A stretch of DNA of 22,056 nt from Thermoplasmata archaeon (GCA_021811635.1 JAJZNS010000079.1:1-22056); one strand, 5' to 3'. Shown: positions 1-8,473, numbered from the stretch's first letter. Numbers and translations: made by a program. The notes: a model not told the origin generated them from the letters alone.

Positions 1-1226
1 CCATTGGCCAATTTCCCATGCCTCTTTACAAATTTCCCGTCGATTATCACCGAATCCACGTTGCCTGCATTTGCCGAATATACAATGTTGCTGATGGCAT
101 TTCCTGTGCCGGTGGGAATAAGATTAGGCATGTTTGTGTCAAGCAGCACAAGATCAGCTTTCTTACCAGTCTCTATCGAACCGATCATGGTGTTGCCGAT
201 AGCACGTGCTCCATTGACAGTGGCCATGTCCAGTGAAACCTGTGCAGGAATAACGGTGGCATCCCAGCGTGCGTTTTTTGTCATCAGCGAGGAGAATTTC
301 ATCAGCTGAAACATGTCAAGGGAGTTGTTGGAGGCTGAACTGTCAGTGCCGAGTGAAACGGTAATGCCGTTCGACATCATTTCTGGTACGGCAGGTATAC
401 CACCTGACGCGAGCTTTGCATTGCTCAGGGAATTCCAGGAGATGCTGGAATGTGCCCTGGAGAGCAGCCTGATCTCCCTGAGCGTAAGCCAGACGCCATG
501 TGCAGCAAGCAGTCTTTCCGGAAGAAGATTCTTATCAGAAAGGTGCTCCACTATTCTCTGGTTGTTCTTTTTCACAAAGTCGTAAACTTCCTTTCTCGTC
601 TCTGATAGATGCATGTGCACCAGGGTGCCATGCGACCTGGATACTTCTATAGCCCTTGCAATTGTCTCATCAGAGGCGGCGTATATCCCCTGTATGCCGA
701 TCGAAGGCGTGATCAGTTCCCTTCCCATGAATGATGAAATGAACTGGCTTGCATTGGCAACCGGGTCTCCATGCTGAGTGGTAAGTTCCCTGTCCAGGGT
801 ATTCCACGCAAGGTTTGCCCTGATACCGGAATCCTGACAGGCCCTGGCAATAACGTCCTCGGAATAATACATATCCGCAAAGCATGTGATGCCTGAATCT
901 ATCATCTCGGAGATTCCGAGAACTGCCGAATTGTAAATCCCCTTTTCCGATCTTTCTGCGTCAAGCAGGTATGTCCTCTCCAGGAATGCCGCCAGGTCAA
1001 TATCATCCAGCTGTCCTTTCAGGTGGGACATTGCCACGTGGGCATGGGTATTGATGAGGCCGGGCATTACAATGAACCCGTTTCCATCCAGCTCCTCATC
1101 GGCGCCCTGGCTCTTCTCGCCCACATATTCTATCCTGTCGTTGACGACAAGGACACTGCCCCTGAATACTTCCCGGGTTTCGTTCTGGGTGACAATCAGG
1201 GCTCCGTTAATGGCTATGGAGGACAC
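1..1226 (-). CDS. MTA/SAH deaminase-like amidohydrolase, 3' end outside the window
   Basis: This is an amidohydrolase-superfamily enzyme of the COG0402 type (5'-methylthioadenosine / S-adenosylhomocysteine deaminase, chlorohydrolase and SsnA relatives). Such enzymes use a metal centre in a TIM barrel to hydrolyse an amino or chloro group from a purine or similar ring. About 408 residues are readable. Visible motifs are MPGLINTHAHV with the metal-binding His61-x-His63, then HMHLSE, LAAHGVWL, and SLGTDSSASNN carrying the catalytic-site Asp. The stop lies beyond the left edge; related proteins are about 420-440 residues, so only the C-terminal tail should be missing. I chose GTG at 1226 because a TATA-like element (1244-1253) is centred about 22 bases upstream, implying a leaderless mRNA; a TTG at 1235 is the only other in-frame start after the upstream stop. 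The substrate is not certain, but a role in MTA/SAH salvage is the likeliest. Confidence 0.85.
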   Translation of the reverse strand, partial: MSSIAINGALIVTQNETREVFRGSVLVVNDRIEYVGEKSQGADEELDGNGFIVMPGLINTHAHVAMSHLKGQLDDIDLAAFLERTYLLDAERSEKGIYNSAVLGISEMIDSGITCFADMYYSEDVIARACQDSGIRANLAWNTLDRELTTQHGDPVANASQFISSFMGRELITPSIGIQGIYAASDETIARAIEVSRSHGTLVHMHLSETRKEVYDFVKKNNQRIVEHLSDKNLLPERLLAAHGVWLTLREIRLLSRAHSSISWNSLSNAKLASGGIPAVPEMMSNGITVSLGTDSSASNNSLDMFQLMKFSSLMTKNARWDATVIPAQVSLDMATVNGARAIGNTMIGSIETGKKADLVLLDTNMPNLIPTGTGNAISNIVYSANAGNVDSVIIDGKFVKRHGKLAN

Positions 1227-1243
1227 AACCCCCAATTATCACC

Positions 1244-1253
1244 TTATATATTT
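1244..1253 (-). promoter_or_regulatory. TATA box of the amidohydrolase gene
   Basis: The minus strand reads AAATATATAA here, centred about 22 bases before the GTG at 1226. It lies within the last codons of the upstream membrane-protein gene, so the amidohydrolase probably has its own promoter and is not only a read-through product of the operon. Confidence 0.5.
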
Positions 1254-2146
1254 GTTATACTGGACCTGGAGGACTTTCTGATCACATGAGCAGCATACAG
1301 CCAGACCAGGGCAAGAAGGATGGAAAGAGCAAGAAACTGATAACCGGCGTTCTGCATCATCCTCATCACGAGCAGAAACACAATGGCCATGGCGACTCCC
1401 GTTGTCATTGATACCGCTATGCCAGACAGCCTGTATCTTCGATCCCTTTCCCCACCGAGATAGAAGCTGGTTAAAATCGCGGCGAAAGAGATCACAAAGG
1501 AGACCAGTATGACAAAGTTGTATGGTTCTGCAAGTGCGTTGAGTGGAAGCTGGATTCCCTCCGCACCCAGAAAAATAAGGGTATAGATGGCATAGTACTG
1601 CATCAGGTAGCTCATCTCATAGGCGAACTGAAATCCTGAACCAGGAACCAGCGGAAGAGAAGACATGTAAGGCAGAATCTGATTATACAGCACAGGAAAC
1701 TCGCTCGAATTGTAGAGGTAAACCGCGGAAAGCTGCTCGGCAAGCAGGAAGAATGAGAAAAGCATGTACGAAACGGCACCCCTTTCCCTGCCGGTCAGCG
1801 TGCCTTCAATGAGCATTATGAACGCCAGGGACATTTCGAAGGACAATATGTTCGGGAACGTAAGGAGAAGGAACAGAAGGTAAGGATCCCCAAATCCCCA
1901 CAACAGGCCGGCATATGAAAACTCAGCATAGAGGAAGAGCAGAATCACCAGCACAAGCACAGTACGATATAGATACTGCCTGACCGCCTTCGGCATAAAC
2001 AGCTTAATGAACGGGAGGGCGAACAGAGGAATCCAAACGTATGGATTCATATTGGGAATGAGATACGGGAGGACATAGGCAAAAACAGCAAAAGAGGGCA
2101 TCATTATGAGAAAATTGGTAACTTTGCTGCCTATCCTGATATCCAT
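1244..2146 (-). CDS. Polytopic membrane protein, last gene of the MoxR/DUF58 operon
   Basis: A 300-residue integral membrane protein that I do not recognise by family. By eye it has about seven to nine hydrophobic segments, at roughly residues 12-30, 36-52, 60-78, 88-112, 120-140, 170-195, 208-228, 238-262 and 268-290, with short basic loops such as GGERDRRYR near residue 230. It has no obvious enzymatic motif. The start is well supported: ATG at 2146 follows the upstream stop by four bases and has a GAGGTGA Shine-Dalgarno at 2151-2157. It is the last gene in a six-gene minus-strand operon, after MoxR and DUF58. In other MoxR/DUF58 clusters, membrane proteins often accompany these two genes, so a membrane scaffold or export partner is a reasonable inference. 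No function can be assigned from sequence alone. Confidence 0.8.
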   Translation of the reverse strand: MDIRIGSKVTNFLIMMPSFAVFAYVLPYLIPNMNPYVWIPLFALPFIKLFMPKAVRQYLYRTVLVLVILLFLYAEFSYAGLLWGFGDPYLLFLLLTFPNILSFEMSLAFIMLIEGTLTGRERGAVSYMLFSFFLLAEQLSAVYLYNSSEFPVLYNQILPYMSSLPLVPGSGFQFAYEMSYLMQYYAIYTLIFLGAEGIQLPLNALAEPYNFVILVSFVISFAAILTSFYLGGERDRRYRLSGIAVSMTTGVAMAIVFLLVMRMMQNAGYQFLALSILLALVWLYAAHVIRKSSRSSITNI

Positions 2147-2150
2147 TATT

Positions 2151-2157
2151 TCACCTC
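2151..2157 (-). promoter_or_regulatory. Shine-Dalgarno of the polytopic membrane gene
   Basis: The minus strand reads GAGGTGA four bases before the ATG at 2146 and overlaps the stop codon of the DUF58 gene. It matches the anti-Shine-Dalgarno end of archaeal 16S rRNA and supports translation coupled to the upstream gene. Confidence 0.6.
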
Positions 2158-3458
2158 ACTATCTTTCCGTACTGGTATTCCATCATCATTCTTGCAAAAA
2201 GGTGTGATTCCCGCACAACGTAAGATGGAGTCCCTAGGGAACGGATCATGGAAGCATAGCTCTTCAGCTCTATTTCCCTTCTTTTAAGCGTTTCGGCCAT
2301 TATCCTGTTGTATGGATCTTCAAGAGTCTCGATCTTTATGAATTCTGATGGCTCCACAATGAATACAGTTATCTGCTTTCCCTTCTGTATCATGGATACT
2401 CTGGGAATTTTGAATGCGCCTTCTGATGACAGGGGAGTAAGAATCATGACCAGTGAACTTTTTTTCACCGTGTCCCGGACAATCCCAAGAGCCTGGTGAA
2501 GGTCAAAGTCCCCTGCAGGCCTTATTTCGGAAACCAGTCTTTCCAGTGCGTTTATCGAAACCTGTGATCTCGAAGCTTTAATCATTTCAGTGAACTCAGA
2601 GGACAGCAGCAGGAAACCAACGCCGTCATGATTCCTGAGAATGGAATACCCGGCATTGATGGAGTTTATTATGAACCGGTCGTACATCCGCCTTGCACTG
2701 TAGCCGAAATTGGTTCCTAGACTGTAATCAATTGCAAAGTATACGTCAAGCTGCCTTTCCTCCTCCATCTGTTTCACGTAAATGTCTTCACCGTTGACGA
2801 GACCGTATCTTGACCAGGAAACATGCCTGAGGTCGTCTGAATCAATATAGGGTCGAATTCCGTAAAAGTTATACCCCTGCCCGACGGACTTGGATTTGTG
2901 GAGCCCCTCAGTGAAGCGGACATTGCTCATTCTGTCAGTCCTCGCGCTGTAAATATCCGATGGGGATGGTGCAACACGTATTTCGGTGGCCCTTTCCGCA
3001 ACATAATTAAGGACGCTGAGTCGAAGCGGATCCTCTGAATACATGTTAACAGGCCCAACGTAATACTTGCCCACTGCCTGTGGCGAAATTTCATAGTTAA
3101 AGGTGATAGTTTCACCAGGGCTGATAACCACATAACCCCTGTAATCACCTCGGGCTCCGAAAACATCGGAAAGTGTGTCAAAATAGTTGAACGCGGTTGA
3201 CTTCCTTCCATTATTCTGCATCACGAGCTTGACCGGAACCCACTGGTTCTTTCTTCCATAGGATTCCCTGAGCGACCTTGTAATAGTGACGCCCCTCATC
3301 CTCTTTCCCTGGTTTAAATGAAACCCGACGATGTCGACCCAGAGGGCCATAAGCATGGCGATGGAAAACAGCACGAGGTATGTATACCCGAGGAACAGGC
3401 CTTCGTATACCGCAGCAGAGAAGGCCGCAAGCAAACCATAAGCCTGCTTCTTGATCAT
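2151..3458 (-). CDS. DUF58 domain protein (vWA-like), MoxR partner
   Basis: A 435-residue DUF58-family protein. Two hydrophobic segments at about residues 7-46 would anchor it in the membrane. A beta-rich middle region follows, then the DUF58 signature at about residues 196-245: GYNFYGIRPY, DDLRHVSW, and a von Willebrand-A-like strand ending in a MIDAS position. The MIDAS motif reads D244-Y-S246-L-G248, where the usual form is DxSxS. DUF58 proteins are regularly encoded next to MoxR AAA+ ATPases and are thought to work with them in assembling or activating envelope or metal-containing proteins. Here the ATG at 3458 overlaps the MoxR stop by four bases (ATGA), which indicates translational coupling. 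The family assignment is firm; the target is an inference, most likely the giant exported protein encoded first in the operon. Confidence 0.9.
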   Translation of the reverse strand: MIKKQAYGLLAAFSAAVYEGLFLGYTYLVLFSIAMLMALWVDIVGFHLNQGKRMRGVTITRSLRESYGRKNQWVPVKLVMQNNGRKSTAFNYFDTLSDVFGARGDYRGYVVISPGETITFNYEISPQAVGKYYVGPVNMYSEDPLRLSVLNYVAERATEIRVAPSPSDIYSARTDRMSNVRFTEGLHKSKSVGQGYNFYGIRPYIDSDDLRHVSWSRYGLVNGEDIYVKQMEEERQLDVYFAIDYSLGTNFGYSARRMYDRFIINSINAGYSILRNHDGVGFLLLSSEFTEMIKASRSQVSINALERLVSEIRPAGDFDLHQALGIVRDTVKKSSLVMILTPLSSEGAFKIPRVSMIQKGKQITVFIVEPSEFIKIETLEDPYNRIMAETLKRREIELKSYASMIRSLGTPSYVVRESHLFARMMMEYQYGKIVR

Positions 3459-4438
3459 TCAGGAACCTTGACCGAGGAGACAAAGCCATCGATCATGCGG
3501 GCAATGAATTTCTGCAGGTCAGGCCCTGCCTCTATCACTGCCTCGGAATTGAGTATCAGCCGGTGGTTGAGGAGCTCATATGCAATCATCCGCACGTCCT
3601 CAGGGATAACGTACTTTCTTCCGTTGAGCAATGCATTGGATTTCGCTGCTCTGTGGAATTTTCCGGTTGTCCGTGGGCTGGCTCCGAGGTATATCTTCTC
3701 GTTTTCCCTCGTGGCGCGGCATATATCAACAATGTACTCCTTTATCCTGTCTGAAACGTAAACCTGGTCCCTCAGCCTACGCAGGCGCATGATCTGGTCT
3801 GCATCCATCGTCAGAGTCCCCTTCTGCTGCGACAGCATCTTCTTCTCCTCCAGGATCATCAGTTCATCCTTCTTGTCAGGATATGTAAGGAAGTACCGGA
3901 ACAGGAATCGATCCATGAGCGCTTCGGCCAGGGGGAAAGTCCCTTCCTGTTCTATCGGGTTCTGTGTGGCAATCACGAGAAAGGGCTGTGGGAGTTTCTC
4001 CGTGACCCCTCCCTGGGATACCTGCTTCTCCTCCATGCTTTCCAGCAGTGCAGACTGAACCTTGGGGGGCGTCCTGTTGAGTTCGTCAGCCAGTACCACA
4101 TTCGCAAATATAGGTCCATGACGGAACTCCATTTTCCTGGTCTCCAGATTGAATGCCATGCTGCCGGTTATATCGGAAGGAAGCATGTCAGGGGTAAACT
4201 GGATTCTCTTGAACGGGAGTTTAAGGAAAGAAGCAAACTCAGAAGCTATCATCGTCTTCGCGAGACCCGGAACCCCTTCAAGCAGAACGTGGTTTTCGGA
4301 AATAAGCGAGATGAGCATGAATCGGACAATTCTTTCAGACCCGATGACACTGTTTCCAATGGACTTTTCAATTCCCATCACGGTGTTCCTGACCTGCTGC
4401 AGGTCTTCAGCTTCGATATCTTCTTCAGCTTTGCTCAT
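3455..4438 (-). CDS. MoxR-family AAA+ ATPase
   Basis: A 327-residue MoxR-type AAA+ ATPase of normal family length. In order: Walker A GVPGLAKT at residues 55-62; Walker B VVLADE at about 114-119, followed by NRTPPKVQSALLESMEE; sensor 1 IATQNPIEQEG with Asn160; LMDRF with a likely Arg finger at 177; and sensor 2 GASPRTT at 252-258. All residues expected for ATP binding and hydrolysis are present. MoxR proteins are chaperone-like ATPases that usually act with a vWA/DUF58 partner, which here is the next gene. A strong GGAGGTG Shine-Dalgarno (4449-4455) lies ten bases before the ATG, inside the end of the upstream gene, and the two genes overlap by 14 bases. Confidence 0.95.
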   Translation of the reverse strand: MSKAEEDIEAEDLQQVRNTVMGIEKSIGNSVIGSERIVRFMLISLISENHVLLEGVPGLAKTMIASEFASFLKLPFKRIQFTPDMLPSDITGSMAFNLETRKMEFRHGPIFANVVLADELNRTPPKVQSALLESMEEKQVSQGGVTEKLPQPFLVIATQNPIEQEGTFPLAEALMDRFLFRYFLTYPDKKDELMILEEKKMLSQQKGTLTMDADQIMRLRRLRDQVYVSDRIKEYIVDICRATRENEKIYLGASPRTTGKFHRAAKSNALLNGRKYVIPEDVRMIAYELLNHRLILNSEAVIEAGPDLQKFIARMIDGFVSSVKVPE

Positions 4439-4916
4439 TTCTGGATTCCACCTCCCCGAAATTCATCTTGATGCTCCTGATCTCGTCGTAAATGGCAATT
4501 ATTTCGGAAAAGGCGTTTTTTCTGTCGTCCTCGCCCTTTCTGATCTTGTATTTCGGCGATGTCCTCAACCTCCTGATAATCCTGTTGTATCGCTTTCGGG
4601 CGTTCGCATACCTTCTTTCAAGGTCCTTCATCTTTTCGATATTCGAATCAACTTCGTTCAGAAAATACTGGTCATCCATTTTAGTCACTCTCGCTACTTG
4701 CAGGTTGAACCTGTTACCAGGAACAAGGAATTTCTCCCTTTTCTGCTCAAAGGAGGGGGGAGCGGTGAGAGATGATTTCCTGGCATAATGTTTCATTACC
4801 AGTGAAATCACCAGCAGTGAAATAACAGGGATCAGAAATTTTGCGTCTGTGAGCGGATTGTACAGAACGTCAGGAATCAACTGGCTTGCCGTGGGTAAGG
4901 CAGCGGATCCTATCAT
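4425..4916 (-). CDS. Small single-helix membrane protein with coiled coil
   Basis: A 163-residue protein not matched to a named family. One clear transmembrane segment lies at about residues 26-42 (KFLIPVISLLVISLVMKHYAR), with a basic flank after it suggesting that the C-terminal part is cytoplasmic. From about residue 75 to 155 the sequence is charged, helical and rich in Glu/Lys/Arg, and looks like a coiled coil. Its ATG overlaps the stop of the preceding 168-residue gene as ATGA, and its own 3' end overlaps moxR by 14 bases, so it is locked into the operon. It may anchor or recruit the MoxR ATPase at the membrane, but that is an inference from position and topology only. Confidence 0.75.
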   Translation of the reverse strand: MIGSAALPTASQLIPDVLYNPLTDAKFLIPVISLLVISLVMKHYARKSSLTAPPSFEQKREKFLVPGNRFNLQVARVTKMDDQYFLNEVDSNIEKMKDLERRYANARKRYNRIIRRLRTSPKYKIRKGEDDRKNAFSEIIAIYDEIRSIKMNFGEVESRNEQS

Positions 4917-5419
4917 TTTTTATCCTCAAAATAGAGTTTCACGATATTCAGAAAGCCATAAAATTCAGTTGCCCTCTCCATAATAGCTTCGGGATTTGGA
5001 ATGGGGCTAATGGAGTAATTGGCTGGTTCGTAATAGTCCAGGTAAAAATATGTTAGTTTCCTCAGTGCATTGTACTGGTTGATCTTTTCCTCGTTGATCG
5101 GTGGAGGAGCCGCAATTGCATCCACCAGGTAAAAATTATCCGTGTAGGCCCTACGGTCCAGATCCATGCCGAATTCCCTGTAGCTCTCGATAAGGAATTG
5201 CCTGTTCAGCACCGACTCCTTTATGGAGGAATTGTAGAATCGGGTATAATCCGCCCGCATTGCCTTAAAGAGGAGAGATATGGCACGGCGGTAATCCTGG
5301 TTGAGGAGAATCCGGTTTGCCTCGATGATAGGGGGAATGTCCTCAACACGCTTTACTTCCACCACTGTATCCACAGTCTTCCGCTGTCCAGAGAAAAGCC
5401 TCGAAAGAAATCCTGGCAC
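4913..5419 (-). CDS. Soluble DUF4129-like protein of the MoxR operon
   Basis: A 168-residue, mostly helical protein with no signal peptide or membrane segment. Residues 36-85 (ANRILLNQDYRRAISLLFKA and onward, with Arg/Tyr/Phe spaced as in a helical bundle) resemble the cytoplasmic DUF4129 domain that commonly accompanies MoxR and DUF58. The match is by eye and weak. The start is GTG at 5419: an excellent GGTGATC Shine-Dalgarno sits at 5425-5431, five bases before it and within the last codons of the giant upstream gene. The next gene begins within its stop codon. The sequence and context together suggest an adaptor of the MoxR system; an unrelated operon-specific protein remains possible. Confidence 0.7.
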   Translation of the reverse strand: MPGFLSRLFSGQRKTVDTVVEVKRVEDIPPIIEANRILLNQDYRRAISLLFKAMRADYTRFYNSSIKESVLNRQFLIESYREFGMDLDRRAYTDNFYLVDAIAAPPPINEEKINQYNALRKLTYFYLDYYEPANYSISPIPNPEAIMERATEFYGFLNIVKLYFEDKK

Positions 5420-5421
5420 TT

Positions 5422-8274
5422 TCAGATCACCACACTGATGTTACCCGTTACATAAGATATGCTTATATTACTTGCCTGCGCAGGGCTGACAGACTGACTA
5501 AGCTTTACGAATACCGACAGGGTTACGCTTGAAGAGACTTGGAGTGGACCTGACAGGTTTATGAGCGTGCCCGAATAACCATTGAAATTTCCAGGCGAAG
5601 AGCTGGAATACTGCAGAATATTTCCGTCAAGCTGAAGATAGAAGCCGGATATCGTGGCATTGAACGTCAGATTGTACATGAAGCCGGAATTGAGATTAAC
5701 CATATATGAATAATTTTCGTAGTTGCCGGTCTGAGTCAATGTGGGCAAAATAGGGAAAAGTGCGGAGTTGCTGGTGATGTTGATGTATGCTGTTTTAGAA
5801 GGGTTTGCGCTGGTGACAGAGAAGGTTTTGTAGTTCACAGGAAGCGGTTTACCCCCAAAATACACCCATGCCTCAAGAACAAATGTTCCAGTGATCGCGT
5901 CAGCGCTTCCAGTGTATCGACCAGGAGAGAGGTTTGGAGCGGAAAAAACGGAACCATTGGGGAAGGTGAGATTATATCCCCAGACCTCTGATGAATTTCC
6001 GAACACATAGATCAGCCTGGGCACTATACCTTTGTAGGTTGAGTTAGTGTTGCCATTTACGTTAAAGCTGAAGTTTGTGGTAACATATCCCGGATTACTG
6101 TAGCTGAAATTATACAGCCCGTCTGGAAGATAATAGCTGAAGTTCGTCTCGTTGGTAGCATACGAAACATTGAACATTATCTGAACGGCAGAATTTGTAA
6201 GGTTGAGATACATATCCGGAACATAGGAATGTGTAGCCGAATTGTAAAGTGCTATTAGAACGGGATAAACCTGCCTCTCGTAAACGGCTACAGCAAGACT
6301 GGAATTAACTGTCACTGACGTGTTTGCCATTCCGACGCTGTAAAATCTCTGGCTCTCAGCCAGGATTGTGAACTTCCCTGAAAATTCCAGATGCAGGGAG
6401 TAGGATCCGGTCTGGTTGGTCAGAATTGGGCGGAAGAAGTACAGCCCGTCTGTTGCCAGGTAAAGGCCTATGGACTGGTTCTTTAGCGGCAATCCGTTGT
6501 AAAGAAAATTCAGCTGCAGGGTGAGGGCTGAATAATTGTAGGTAAGGCTGTCAGAAGTCAGATTTTTTACAAGTTCGGTCTGTGTGAGCCCCTGAATCCC
6601 CTCAGTGTCCTGATTTCCTGGGATCTTCACGAAACCGGTGGACGGTATCAGGACAGGGGTTATGTAAAATGTCATGGGATTTCCTGAAGATATAGCACTG
6701 TCTGAGACGGGAACATACAGATTTCGGTATCCCGGGCCGGAGATCACAAACGTGTAATTCCCGATGATAAGGTATATTGAAAACGAACCCGTCTGGGAAT
6801 AGTAAGTCGATGAAACAACCTCAGATCCGTTCAGAGACCCGCGGAAATTGATAGTGGAATTCTGCACATCCCTGTAGAGAATTGAATTCTGGATTGATCC
6901 GGTGACAGTGTAGATAGTCCCGAGTAGCGGGATCAGTGTCATATTGTAGAACGTGGTGGCTTTCGATACTATTATGGCCGGAGTCTTGAATGGGTATGTC
7001 AGGTATGTGGTAACAAGGAAATGGTAAGTTCCCTGGTACACCAGTCCAAGACTGTACCAGCCGGTGGAATTGGTCTTTACCGTGACGTTGAAGAATGATC
7101 CATTGACTGAGGTGTAAAAGGTAATGTTTACGCTTCCCAGAAATATAGTTCTCCCTCCTGTGGTAGAGACCCCAACCTTTCCTGTCAGGACGTAATTTCC
7201 GCCTGAGCTCTGAACAATCGTCGAGGAGTTGTTTCCAATGTAATTGTAAAGTGTAGTCCCGTTTACCGTGGTGTTGCCGCTTATGGTGTTACCATTAACA
7301 CCAAAGGGATTTGCTATGTGCAGGGTTACGTTGAAGTCGGTAACGTTTCCTTTTATGTTAGGGTACGTCGAATTCGTCGCATAACCGGCATGGCTGAATG
7401 CAATGGAGTTGACGCCGAGCGAAACGCTCAGGCTGTAATAGCCGTTTGCAGACGAATAGCTGGACTTGAAATTCGAGTAGTCAGATATCAGGGCTCCACC
7501 AATAGGGTTGCCGGAAGTATTGTGAATGTAACCGGAAACGATAAAGCCGTTCACGAGAGGGGATATGGTCAGTACCAGGCCACTGATGGAACTGCCAGAA
7601 ATGTTTAGATCGCGGGGTGTCGGTACCGTGTTATAATTCGGATAAAATACCGACATGGCGTAGGTATCGTTGTAAAGGTATGCTGAAAAATCCCCATTTG
7701 AAGAGGAGAAGGTCTGGCTTGTGTAGAAGAAGCCATTGAAGTAAACGTGAGCAGAAGGGACAGCGCTTCCGTTGCTTGAAACCACTGTACCTGAGACCTT
7801 GTAGCTTATGTCCCTGCTAAAGGAGAGATTGACCCATATCGTGGGTGGGACAAGATTGAGAGAGCGATAAATAGGTTTATAATATGGAATCTTGAATCCG
7901 AACGTACCACTGCCTGCAAATAGCGCGTCAAACGAAAAAAAACCATTTGGTGCGGTGGTGGTCTCCGCAGTTGCCGGGAAAATCGTGATTGCAATCATCT
8001 GGTTTCCCAATGCCTGGCCAGTGGCAGCAGCCGTTGCATAACCCTCAATCGTAACATTAGTCTGTACCGTTGGGGTGAAGCCGCTAATATTGGTATTGTT
8101 TATGCCAAACTTGCCAAGAGGAGGGATTTGCGGGGTATTTCCCCCAAAAAATTTCTGGTTGGTGACCTGAACGATTTCATTCGGGTTATATGGATAAACT
8201 ACATTGAATTGAGTTAGAAGCACAGTAAGGAGCACAGCTGCAATGACCACTGCGGCTATGGGCTTTTTATCCAT
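5422..8274 (-). CDS. Giant exported protein with carboxypeptidase-regulatory-like repeats
   Basis: A 950-residue protein that starts with MDKK and a hydrophobic helix at about residues 6-22, so it is either anchored at the N-terminus or secreted. The rest is extracellular in character: few charges, many Asn/Ser/Thr/Tyr/Gly, and a very high density of NxS/T sequons. At least five beta-sandwich repeats of the carboxypeptidase-regulatory-like (CarboxypepD_reg / PEGA-like) type can be seen, at about residues 73-150, 157-240, 244-320, 355-440 and 450-530. Their shared pattern is V-x-G-x-(hydrophobic)...A/G-x-(hydrophobic)...NG-x-(aromatic)-S...Y. The C-terminal half is also beta-rich but less clearly repetitive. 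There is no C-terminal transmembrane segment and no protease motif. It is the first gene of the MoxR/DUF58 operon and has a TATA-like box 26 bases before its ATG. The role is unknown; a surface structural or adhesive protein is the likeliest. Confidence 0.85.
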   Translation of the reverse strand: MDKKPIAAVVIAAVLLTVLLTQFNVVYPYNPNEIVQVTNQKFFGGNTPQIPPLGKFGINNTNISGFTPTVQTNVTIEGYATAAATGQALGNQMIAITIFPATAETTTAPNGFFSFDALFAGSGTFGFKIPYYKPIYRSLNLVPPTIWVNLSFSRDISYKVSGTVVSSNGSAVPSAHVYFNGFFYTSQTFSSSNGDFSAYLYNDTYAMSVFYPNYNTVPTPRDLNISGSSISGLVLTISPLVNGFIVSGYIHNTSGNPIGGALISDYSNFKSSYSSANGYYSLSVSLGVNSIAFSHAGYATNSTYPNIKGNVTDFNVTLHIANPFGVNGNTISGNTTVNGTTLYNYIGNNSSTIVQSSGGNYVLTGKVGVSTTGGRTIFLGSVNITFYTSVNGSFFNVTVKTNSTGWYSLGLVYQGTYHFLVTTYLTYPFKTPAIIVSKATTFYNMTLIPLLGTIYTVTGSIQNSILYRDVQNSTINFRGSLNGSEVVSSTYYSQTGSFSIYLIIGNYTFVISGPGYRNLYVPVSDSAISSGNPMTFYITPVLIPSTGFVKIPGNQDTEGIQGLTQTELVKNLTSDSLTYNYSALTLQLNFLYNGLPLKNQSIGLYLATDGLYFFRPILTNQTGSYSLHLEFSGKFTILAESQRFYSVGMANTSVTVNSSLAVAVYERQVYPVLIALYNSATHSYVPDMYLNLTNSAVQIMFNVSYATNETNFSYYLPDGLYNFSYSNPGYVTTNFSFNVNGNTNSTYKGIVPRLIYVFGNSSEVWGYNLTFPNGSVFSAPNLSPGRYTGSADAITGTFVLEAWVYFGGKPLPVNYKTFSVTSANPSKTAYINITSNSALFPILPTLTQTGNYENYSYMVNLNSGFMYNLTFNATISGFYLQLDGNILQYSSSSPGNFNGYSGTLINLSGPLQVSSSVTLSVFVKLSQSVSPAQASNISISYVTGNISVVI
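5425..5431 (-). promoter_or_regulatory. Strong Shine-Dalgarno that fixes a GTG start
   Basis: The minus strand reads GGTGATC, a seven-base match to the archaeal anti-Shine-Dalgarno. It ends five bases before the GTG at 5419 and overlaps the stop codon of the 950-residue gene. It decides the start of the 168-residue protein and shows coupling between the two genes. Confidence 0.7.
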
Positions 8275-8294
8275 TGTGTTAAAAGGGGATAGGC

Positions 8295-8304
8295 TTATTT
8301 AATT
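8295..8304 (-). promoter_or_regulatory. TATA box of the six-gene MoxR/DUF58 operon
   Basis: The minus strand reads AATTAAATAA, centred about 26 bases before the ATG at 8274. That spacing puts transcription start at or next to the ATG, so the operon mRNA is probably leaderless. The remainder of the 199-base divergent region up to 8473 shows no other gene. Confidence 0.6.
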
Positions 8305-8444
8305 GTTGAGGTGCATTGCCGCTGAATCAATCTGTCCTAATGAAAAGAGGAAACCTGAAAAAACCGGAAATGTTTCCCTAGGCTGGGATAGCACTGTGTT
8401 CGACAAAAATTGTATTACTCAGGGGAATACCATAGTAGAGAATG

Positions 8445-8454
8445 TTTAATAATC
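8445..8454 (+). promoter_or_regulatory. TATA box of the MetE-like gene
   Basis: The plus strand reads TTTAATAATC, centred about 25 bases before the ATG at 8474, with no Shine-Dalgarno in between. This fits a leaderless transcript. Confidence 0.55.
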
Positions 8455-8473
8455 TGCGCTGATAAAAGAATTA

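Noticed and set aside
3318..3761. 147-codon plus-strand reading frame
   Set aside because: It lies opposite the DUF58/MoxR junction, where two coupled genes with clear motifs occupy the minus strand.
4149..4775. 208-codon plus-strand reading frame
   Set aside because: It is antisense to the MoxR gene and the coiled-coil gene, whose family motifs and overlaps are clear. Its composition shows no protein family.
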